A DNA stretch of 64,000 bases from Sphingomonas abaci (lineage in GTDB: Bacteria > Pseudomonadota > Alphaproteobacteria > Sphingomonadales > Sphingomonadaceae), in contig NZ_JACHNY010000012.1 of assembly GCF_014199625.1 (NCBI RefSeq), forward strand, positions 1-64,000, given 5' to 3'. The position numbers were made by a program, and so were the translations under genes. Positions within the stretch are counted from its first letter, which is position 1. Each line of letters starts with the position of its first letter. The notes under the pieces are model-generated. The model saw nothing but the letters and a program-made list of their open reading frames with translations, ran no database searches and had not been told where the DNA came from. Below, one piece after another: positions 51,778 to 58,396 of this stretch.

Positions 51778-52602
51778 TTACTTCGTGGCAGCTGTGAGGG
51801 CGTCGAGGGTGGTGGCGGTCGGATATCCGCCGGTTGGAACCAGCGACTGTCCGTTCACCAGAAACACGGGCACGACCTCGACGACACAGCCGGGGCACCG
51901 CGCGCTTCCACCCTGAGGAGCCAACTCCTTCTCGTAGCGCGAGCGCGACGCGAGCAGGGCTACCGACGCACCGTTCGCCAACGGATCCTCGTCGCTCGCC
52001 GAGAGCCGCCGCCCATCGGGCAGTTTGCCGCTCGTCCGCCGAAGCTTGAGCGTGTCGCCGACCTTGACCTTGCCCTTGAGCACCTGATCGACCACCACCG
52101 AAACAGAGGACGATGCACCATCGTCGAGCTGCTCGGCTTCGTCGGTTCCCGAGACATGACCGATCACCACGGTGTCGGCGAGCAGCGCTTCCTGCCCGAC
52201 CGTAGCGCCACCCCTGATATGCGCCGCCGCGGCCTGAACGAGTGCGGTGGACGCTTCCGCCGATCGCCGCAGATCGCCCGCCTGGAGCCCATAAATCGAA
52301 AGCGTCTGCGCCACGTCGACGAGGAACGCGTCGTTCAAGGCCGAACGGGTGGCGTCGTCGGTGACGAACCGCGGCGAGGGTGGCGTGAGCCGGGCCGCTT
52401 TCACGATCGCGTTCACCTGTCCGAAGTCGGCCAGATCGCCCAGCTTGCCCGACCGACGCTGCTGGGCGTCGCGCTTGTGGGCAAGGAAGGCCTTCGTGCT
52501 TTCCTCTTGGGAGCGGCCGCCCTGATCTTGGGCGCTCGCCGCCACTGTGCAGAGCAACAGCGCGGAGCCGAGCATTGTTTGATACAACCGAGTACGCCTC
52601 AC
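51778..52602 (-). CDS. Exported protein of unknown function (transposon cargo)
   Basis: A 274-aa protein with signal peptide (MLGSALLLCTVAASAQDQGG). The middle region VVIGHVSGTDEAEQ...SVSVVVDQVLKGKVKVGDTLKL (key string VDQVLKGKVKVGDTLKLRR) resembles the beta-domain of proteins that carry 'VLKG..VGD' modules, and CPGC near residue 235 is a possible metal or redox pair. No enzyme family recognised. First gene of the minus-strand cargo operon, 12 bases before the protease gene. Confidence 0.65.
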   Translation of the reverse strand: MRRTRLYQTMLGSALLLCTVAASAQDQGGRSQEESTKAFLAHKRDAQQRRSGKLGDLADFGQVNAIVKAARLTPPSPRFVTDDATRSALNDAFLVDVAQTLSIYGLQAGDLRRSAEASTALVQAAAAHIRGGATVGQEALLADTVVIGHVSGTDEAEQLDDGASSSVSVVVDQVLKGKVKVGDTLKLRRTSGKLPDGRRLSASDEDPLANGASVALLASRSRYEKELAPQGGSARCPGCVVEVVPVFLVNGQSLVPTGGYPTATTLDALTAATK

Positions 52603-52689
52603 TCACTCCTTCTTGCATCAGCTTCAACCTGGTCCGGCCTTTCACCTGACGCGAACCAGCCCGACTCACAGCGAGTACGGAACAAAGGG

Positions 52690-52889
52690 CGAACGACTTA
52701 GAATCCTACATTGCAAGCCTTTTTTCAGGGTCAGGGCTAGGCTTCTCTGAAACGAGGGTTTCTGACGAGCGCTCGTAGCCGATCAGGTCGGAACGGGTTT
52801 TCGCAGGTCGAATCTTCTCAAAACTGTTCTGGAATCCGGCTTTGCAGAATGCTACGCCGATGACGGGTTTGTAGAACAATCGAGAGCCA
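52690..52889. promoter_or_regulatory. Probable res site / promoter region of the transposon
   Basis: This 290-bp divergent gap (52603-52889) is where the resolvase would be expected to bind. Partial dyads are visible, such as GAAAC-GAGG-GTTTC near 52750 and GAGCGCTC near 52768, but I cannot define the three usual subsites. It must also hold promoters for the cargo and transposition genes. Confidence 0.35.
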
Positions 52890-53486
52890 ATGCGGGTCGG
52901 GTACGCCAGGGTGAGCACCGTCGACCAGTCGCCCGAGCTCCAGCTCGACGCGCTGCGCCGCGCGGGTTGCGAGAAGGTGTTCACCGAAAAGGCGTCCGGG
53001 GCCAAGGACGACCGGCCCGAACTGGCGCGCATCCTCGCCGACGTACTGCGCGCGGGCGACACGCTGGTGGTCTGGAAGCTCGACCGGCTCGCCCGGTCGC
53101 TGAAGAAGCTGATCGCCACCGCGGAGGAGCTGGAGCGCGAGAAGATCGGGCTGGTGTCGCTGACCGAGAGCATCGACACGACCACGCCGGGCGGGATGCT
53201 CACCTTTCACGTGTTCGGCGCCATCGCCCAGTTCGAACGCGCGCTGATCCGGGAGCGCACGACCGCGGGGCTGGCCGAGGCTCGGCTGCGCGGCCGTAAA
53301 GGCGGTCGCCCGCCCGCGATGCGCCCGGCCGACATCGCCGCGGCGAAGGCGCTGATGAGGGAAGGCAGCCTGCCGGTGCGCGACATTGCGCGCCGTCTCA
53401 ACGTCTCCGTCGCGACCCTCTACCGTTATGTCGGCAAACGGGGGCGACCCGCGGACGGTGTGGAGCCCGAACGGCTGCGTGCCTGA
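52890..53486 (+). CDS. Serine recombinase / resolvase (TnpR, Tn3-resolvase type)
   Basis: A 198-aa small serine recombinase. The catalytic Ser is in MRVGYARVSTVDQSPELQ; the resolvase block LVVWKLDRLARSLKKL and the LTESIDTTTPGGMLTFHVFG strand are conserved; a C-terminal HTH (VRDIARRLNVSVATLYRYVG) completes it. It would resolve cointegrates of the transposon at a res site in the upstream gap. It overlaps the transposase gene by 8 bases. Confidence 0.93.
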   Translation: MRVGYARVSTVDQSPELQLDALRRAGCEKVFTEKASGAKDDRPELARILADVLRAGDTLVVWKLDRLARSLKKLIATAEELEREKIGLVSLTESIDTTTPGGMLTFHVFGAIAQFERALIRERTTAGLAEARLRGRKGGRPPAMRPADIAAAKALMREGSLPVRDIARRLNVSVATLYRYVGKRGRPADGVEPERLRA

Positions 53487-55129
53487 CGGCAAGAAGCGGC
53501 CGCCCGGCGAGGCGCTGGTCGACTTGCGTCGAAGGCTATCGCTTTTACCTCCGCGCGACGCAGAACGCACCGAGATCATCGGCCGCGCCGCCCACGCCTA
53601 CGGCATCTCGGTTCCGACCATGTACCGCGCGCTGCGTGAGCTCTCCCGGCCGAAGTCGATCCGACGCGCTGACCACGGCCGGACCCGCGTCGCTCCGCAA
53701 GCGGAGATGGAGCGCTACGCCGAGATCGTTGCGGCCATGAAGCTCCGGACCTTGAACGGTAAGGGCCGACACCTCTCGACTGCCGAGATAATTCGCCACC
53801 TGGAGGAGACCGGCGTCGAGACGCCCGACGGGCTGGTCAGGGCGCCGCCCGGGCTGCTCAGGCGGGCGACGATCGACCGGCTCCTGCGCGCGACCGGGCT
53901 CGACCTCGCACGCGCCACGCGCCCGACTGCGGCCGTGCGGTTCCAGGCGCGCCGCTCGAACGAGCTGTGGCACTTCGATATGAGCCCGTCCGACCTGAAG
54001 CAGGTAGCAGCCCCGCTCTGGGTGGAGGAGGGTCGCGGCAAGCCGACCTTGATGCTGTTCTCGGTCGTCGACGACCGTTCGGGCGCGACCTACCAGGAGT
54101 ATCGCTGCGTCTATGGCGAGAACGCCGAAGCGGCGCTCCGCTTCCTGTTCAACGCCATGTCGGCGAAACCCGAACCCGAGCTGCCGCTCCAGGGCATTCC
54201 TACGACCATTCACATGGACAACGGTCCCGTCAGCCGCTCGGCCGTGTTCCAATCGGTGATGGGCAGCCTGGGCGTGCGCGTACTCACGCATAGTCCGCCC
54301 GACCCGCAGGAGCGCCGCACGGCCGCTCGCGCCAAGGGCAAGGTCGAGCGCCCGTTCCGCACCATCAAGGAGGTGCACGAGACGCTCTACCACTTCCACA
54401 AGCCGAAGGACGAGGAGGAGGCGAACCTGTGGCTCAGGCGCGCGCTCGTCACTTACAACAATGGCGACCACCGCTCCGAGCCGCATCCCCGCATCGAGGA
54501 CTGGCTGAGGCACCTGCCCCCCGACGGCGTGCGCGCTATGTGCTCCTGGGAGCGCTTCTGCGCGTTCGCGCGCGAGCCCGAGCGGCGCACCGTCGCGGGC
54601 GACGACCGTGTCGGTCGAGGGTGCCTCCTACGAGGTCGAGCCCGAACTCGCCGGCGAGACGGTGACGCTGCTCTGGGGATTGTTCGACCAGGAGCTGTTC
54701 GTCGAACATGACGGCAAGCGGTTCGGGCCGTTCCAGCCGTCGCGCGGCGCGGTCCCGCTCTACCGCTATCGCAAGCACCAGAAGAGCAAGGCGGAGGAGC
54801 GGCTCGACAAGGTGGTGCGCCTGGCCGACCAGCTCGGCCTGCCCCGCGCCGCGGTCACGGGCGGCGATCGTCCGCTCCCGTCATTGCCGCTCTCCGCCCG
54901 CGATCTGGCGGTCAGGACCACGCCGTTCCCGGAGCCGGTCGTGGAGCAGGCCTACGCGACGCCGCTGGCGGCCCGTCAGGCCATCGCGGCTCAGCTATGC
55001 CGGCCGCTCGGCTCGCTGCCCGAGGAGGACCGGCGGTTCATCGCGGAGTTGCTTTCCGAAACGCTCGACAAGATAACGGTCGCCGACCGCATTCGCGAGC
55101 GGCTTCAGACCCGACGGAAGGAAGGTTGA
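53479..55129 (+). pseudogene. DDE transposase (TnsB/TniA/Mu-like), one frameshift
   Basis: The first frame (53479-about 54600) has N-terminal HTHs (AHAYGISVPTMYRALRELS), an rve domain with Asp in NELWHFDMSPSDLK, Asp in IHMDNGPVSRSAVF and Glu in KGKVERPFRTIKEV. The Mu C-terminal-type domain continues in the next frame (SVEGASYEVEPELAGETVTL to the stop at 55127-55129). The break lies near 54600 (GCGACGACCGTG). Without a frameshift the first frame ends in 37 foreign residues. It is either a mutation that kills the transposase or programmed slippage; no clear slippery run is present. Confidence 0.8.
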
Positions 55130-56109
55130 TGCTCGCCGACGTGCAACAGGCTTACGGGCTCGCCAGGCCGTTCCAGGGTGCCGGCAACTTCGAGACCGAG
55201 CACCAGTCCATGCTTGTGCGCGAGGTGTGCGCAGCCGTCCAGACCGGGCGACTGGTGGTCGTCTCCGGGCTGGTCGGCTCGGGTAAGACGCATCTCCTCC
55301 GACGCATCGAAAACGAGCTTACGCGTGCGGGCAAGGTGACGGTCGCGAAGTCGCTCGCGGTCGACAAGCGGCGCACCTCGCTCACCTCACTGATCGAGGC
55401 GATGTTCTACGACCTCTCACCCGGCGACCGCACCCAGGTGAAGATCCCCAAGCAGGCCGAGCGCCGCGAGCGCGACCTTCGCGACCTGATGAAGAAAGGC
55501 AGGCGCCCCGTCGTGCTCGTGGTCGACGAGGCGCACGATCTTCACCACAAGACGCTGACCGGCCTGAAGCGGCTCATGGAGGTGGTGGCCGACGCCGGCG
55601 TGCTCCTGTCCGTGCTGCTGGTCGGCCATCCCCGGCTCCGCAACGATCTTCGCCGTCCGCAGATGGAGGAGATCGGCTACCGCACTACCATCTTCGACTA
55701 TGAAGGGATCGGGACCGACCAGCGCCGCGACTATGTGGCCTGGCTGCTCGGCGCCTGCGCGGCCGAGGGGGTCAAGGTCGCCGACCTCATGGACGAGGAT
55801 GCGATCGAGCTGCTCGCCGAGCGCCTCCGCACGCCGCTCCAGATCGAGATGCATCTCACGCTCGCGTTCGAGCAAGGATTCCGGCTAGACGCCAAGCCGG
55901 TCACCGCCGACGTCGTCGAGCAGGTGCTCAGCCGGGCGATCGACGACCTCGAGCCCACGCTGACCCGCAACGGCTACGACGCCACCGCGATCGCGCAGCA
56001 GTTCAACGCCAAGCCGTCCGAGGTGCGCGCGTTCCTGGCGGGCTCGCTCGACCCGGACCGCGGCCGCGAACTGACCGAGCAGCTCCGGCAAGCGGGCGTG
56101 CCGGTGTGA
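55129..56109 (+). CDS. AAA+ ATPase, transposition regulator (TniB/ExeA-like)
   Basis: A 326-aa AAA+ ATPase starting MLADVQQAYGLARPFQG (TGATG overlap with the transposase stop). Walker A SGLVGSGKTHLLRRIENE near residues 47-54, Walker B PVVLVVDEAHDLHHKTL near residue 130, sensor 1 in SVLLVGHPRLR. This is the TnsC/TniB/Mu B class that activates the DDE transposase and selects targets. No TniQ-like targeting gene is present, as in Tn552-type elements. Confidence 0.92.
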   Translation: MLADVQQAYGLARPFQGAGNFETEHQSMLVREVCAAVQTGRLVVVSGLVGSGKTHLLRRIENELTRAGKVTVAKSLAVDKRRTSLTSLIEAMFYDLSPGDRTQVKIPKQAERRERDLRDLMKKGRRPVVLVVDEAHDLHHKTLTGLKRLMEVVADAGVLLSVLLVGHPRLRNDLRRPQMEEIGYRTTIFDYEGIGTDQRRDYVAWLLGACAAEGVKVADLMDEDAIELLAERLRTPLQIEMHLTLAFEQGFRLDAKPVTADVVEQVLSRAIDDLEPTLTRNGYDATAIAQQFNAKPSEVRAFLAGSLDPDRGRELTEQLRQAGVPV

Positions 56110-56137
56110 GATACCCCGTGCCGATCGGGATCGGGCA

Positions 56138-56292
56138 ATGTGAGCACGGCAAGACCGATTGCGAGCAGGCCACAATGAGTGCGAGCCTGGTGTCAGTTAG
56201 CGCGAGCGGGCCCACGCGGTCGTTCTCACCAAGCGTGAGCAGGAACCGGCGCTGATTTCGAGCAGGACAAGCTAGGAGTGCAAGCGGCTACA
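56138..56292 (-). repeat. Right-end array of seven transposase-binding-like sites
   Basis: The core GAGC (complement GCTC) begins at 56142, 56163, 56183, 56204, 56237, 56260, and as AAGC at 56282. Gaps are 21, 20, 21, 33, 23 and 22 bases, the exact mirror of the left end. The best copies are TTGCGAGCAG (56159) and GCGTGAGCAG (56233). Confidence 0.85.
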
Positions 56293-56363
56293 ACTACCCG
56301 GTGCTGCGCGAGATCTTCCCTACCGGGAAGAAGACCGCGCTGCACGGCCTGGTCGTGCGGTGA
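56293..56363 (+). pseudogene. Displaced 3' end of the pyrophosphatase gene
   Basis: After the right-hand target copy (56293-56298) the bases continue the ppa frame: joined to 50420 they encode PVLREIFPTGKKTALHGLVV and Arg before TGA at 56361-56363. Nearly every codon ends in G or C, as in neighbouring real genes, and no start codon or ribosome site of its own is present. This supports insertion of the transposon into ppa. Confidence 0.6.
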
Positions 56364-56520
56364 TTGGCGCAGACCAACCGGCCGCCGGAGCCGGTCGCGA
56401 TGGGACGAGACGGCCCGACAAATCGAGCAGGTAGCGATCCCGACCGAGGCGCTGTTGACCTAGCTCAAACGTCTAAAGCACATAATACAGTATTAGCCGA
56501 GTCGTCAGAAAGGCGAAGCA

Positions 56521-56706
56521 TTGACGGATGAAAGCGACGAAGACTTTTTTGCGCGGCGAGCGCAGCAGGAAGTCGACTTGGCTGCGGCGACTAACGACCC
56601 GGCCATCAAGGCGATTCATCTAAACCTTGCAGCCCGCTACGCGACCCAGCGCGAGCGCGCCGCGTGCGGCGGGTCCGCCGAGCCACGCTCCGCCGACGAC
56701 GAGTAG
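56521..56706 (+). CDS. Small conserved sphingomonad-type protein (61 aa)
   Basis: A 61-aa protein from a TTG start: MTDESDEDFFARRAQQEVDL then AAATNDPAIKAIHLNLAARY. The pattern F-x2-RA-x2-E...A-x6-AIHL-x-LA-x-RY is one I associate with short helical proteins common in sphingomonads, of unknown role. It converges on the next small gene with no gap. The stretch 56364-56520 holds no gene. Confidence 0.65.
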   Translation: MTDESDEDFFARRAQQEVDLAAATNDPAIKAIHLNLAARYATQRERAACGGSAEPRSADDE

Positions 56707-56931
56707 CTAATGCGTCAGGTGGCGACGTTTTTCAGCGGGCGCTCGTACCGTCGCTTCGAACCAGTCGAGCAGATCGGGGTCGATTTCCTCGCCGGGTTGT
56801 AGGGGCTTTGCCCCAGTTGCCGCGTCGATCGCGGCTTGAAGATAACAGGCGGCGGCCGTAGCGCCCTCGCCGTTACGGTCATAAGTCGCCAATGCTCGCT
56901 TCATAAGCGATAAAGCTGTTTCGTTTTCCAT
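56707..56931 (-). CDS. Small conserved sphingomonad-type protein (74 aa)
   Basis: A 74-aa helical protein: MENETALSLMKRALATYDRN, GEGATAAACYLQAAIDAATG, AKPLQPGEEIDPDLLDWFEA. The Glu-start helix and the PGEEIDPDLL tail recall short proteins of unknown function in sphingomonads. No signal peptide or membrane helix. Codon bias is that of the host. It converges on the 61-aa gene. Confidence 0.65.
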   Translation of the reverse strand: MENETALSLMKRALATYDRNGEGATAAACYLQAAIDAATGAKPLQPGEEIDPDLLDWFEATVRAPAEKRRHLTH

Positions 56932-57118
56932 GACAGGCTTCCATCGTTCATAGCGTCTTCTGTAATCAAAGACCGGAATATCTTAAAAAAGGTCGTCCAT
57001 GCGGGACGTTTCCTTAAAGCCTTCATTGCAGGAAAAAAGAAGGGCACCGTTTCAGCAGCTGGTGTGCCTCCATCAAACGCCACCGGTTCCTCGCGCGACC
57101 GACTTGTAGGGAACGAGG

Positions 57119-57148
57119 GTATCATATTTTCATTATTGTGCATGATAC
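57119..57148. promoter_or_regulatory. Inverted repeat upstream of ackA, possible operator
   Basis: GTATCAT (57119-57125) and ATGATAC (57142-57148) form 7-bp arms around an AT-rich 16-base spacer, 48 bases before the ackA ATG. It is in promoter position in unusually AT-rich DNA. No regulator gene is adjacent, so the binding protein is unknown. Confidence 0.4.
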
Positions 57149-57196
57149 ATCAAGGCGGCCGTTCGGGGCGCACTGGATTCAAACGGGGGCGCCACC

Positions 57197-58396
57197 ATGG
57201 CACAGGCAATCCTGAGCCTCAACGCAGGTTCGTCGAGCATAAAGTTCGCCGTGTTCAAGTCGGAGCAACAGGCCGATCCCGTACTTTCCGTCGCCGGCAA
57301 GGTGGAGGGCATCGGAACGGCGCCACATCTGGTCGCCCGCGATTCCCGTGGTGCCGTGTTAACGGAGAGGCGCTGGGATAAGGGGCAGGCGCTCACGCAT
57401 GAGGCGTTCTTTGGCGATTTGCTCGACTGGCTCGATGAACATCTGGACGGATGCGACCTGGCGGGCGTTGGCCACCGGATCGTCCATGGTGGGGAAGCGT
57501 ATGCGGCGCCCGTCCTGGTCACGCCGGAGACATTGGCCGGAATGGAGGCGCTGACCCCGCTCGCGCCGCTGCATCAACCGCATAATCTCGCGGCGATCCG
57601 CGCGGTCGCCGACGTTCGCCCTGACCTTGCGCAGGTCGCTTGCTTTGACACCGCTTTTCACGCCGGCCAGCCAGAGGTTGCGCGACGCTTTGCCATTCCG
57701 CACGAGCTGGAGGACCGGGGAATGCGCCGCTACGGCTTTCACGGCCTATCCTACGAATATATCGCGCTGCATCTGGCGCGCATCGACCCTTCCCTTGCCG
57801 CCGGTCGGGTCATCGCAGCCCATCTCGGCAACGGTGCCAGCCTCTGTGCGATGCAGGGCGGCCGCAGTGTAGACACCACCATGAGCTTTACGACCCTCGA
57901 CGGGCTCGTGATGGGAACCCGCTCGGGATCGATCGATCCCGGCCTGATCTTGTACCTGCTGCTACAGGAAGGCTGTACGGCCGAGTCCGTCCAGCGTCTT
58001 CTTTATGAGCGGTCGGGGCTGCTGGGCGTGTCCGGTGTTTCCAGCGACATGCGCGCTCTGCTGGAAAGCGACGATCCGCGTGCGGACGAGGCGGTTGAAC
58101 TGTTCGCCTATCGCTTCGCACGAGAAGCGGGAGCGCTGACGTCCTCGCTAGGCGGCCTGGATGGCCTTGTCTTCACTGCTGGCATTGGTGAAAATGCGCC
58201 CGCTGTCCGTGCTCTCGCCTGTCGCCGCCTCACCTGGCTCGGTGTCGTGCTGGACGATGAGGCGAACAAGCGTGGGGCCGCGCTCATCAGCGCCCCGGGT
58301 TCCGCAGTCACCGTGCGCGTGGTGCCCACGGACGAGGAGCAAATGATTGCGCGCCACACGCTTCACCTGCTTTCTCAGCGACAGGAGACGACATGA
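57197..58396 (+). CDS. ackA: Acetate kinase
   Basis: A 399-aa enzyme interconverting acetyl phosphate + ADP and acetate + ATP. Signatures are ILSLNAGSSSIKFAVFK (residues about 5-20), GHRIVHGGE, RRYGFHGLSYEYIALHLARI, HLGNGASLCAM, MGTRSGSIDPG and FTAGIGENAPAVR. It overlaps the phosphoketolase gene by 4 bases. With phosphoketolase it forms the ATP-yielding end of the phosphoketolase pathway; no phosphotransacetylase gene is present. Confidence 0.96.
   Translation: MAQAILSLNAGSSSIKFAVFKSEQQADPVLSVAGKVEGIGTAPHLVARDSRGAVLTERRWDKGQALTHEAFFGDLLDWLDEHLDGCDLAGVGHRIVHGGEAYAAPVLVTPETLAGMEALTPLAPLHQPHNLAAIRAVADVRPDLAQVACFDTAFHAGQPEVARRFAIPHELEDRGMRRYGFHGLSYEYIALHLARIDPSLAAGRVIAAHLGNGASLCAMQGGRSVDTTMSFTTLDGLVMGTRSGSIDPGLILYLLLQEGCTAESVQRLLYERSGLLGVSGVSSDMRALLESDDPRADEAVELFAYRFAREAGALTSSLGGLDGLVFTAGIGENAPAVRALACRRLTWLGVVLDDEANKRGAALISAPGSAVTVRVVPTDEEQMIARHTLHLLSQRQETT

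Larger units (their letters stand above)
50421..56292. mobile_element. DDE/AAA transposon with mirrored seven-site ends (Tn552/Tn5053-like)
   Basis: A 5872-bp transposon. Terminal repeats are TGTACCCGCTCGCA (left) and, read inward, TGTAGCCGCTTGCA (right). Each end has seven copies of a GCTCGCAA-type site with identical mirrored gaps of 22, 23, 33, 21, 20 and 21 bases counted from the outside, and each outermost core lies 7 bases from its end. Flanks are CCTACC (50415-50420) and ACTACC (56293-56298), a probable 6-bp target duplication with one change. It carries a resolvase, DDE transposase and AAA ATPase on the plus strand and three exported-protein genes on the minus strand. Confidence 0.88.
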
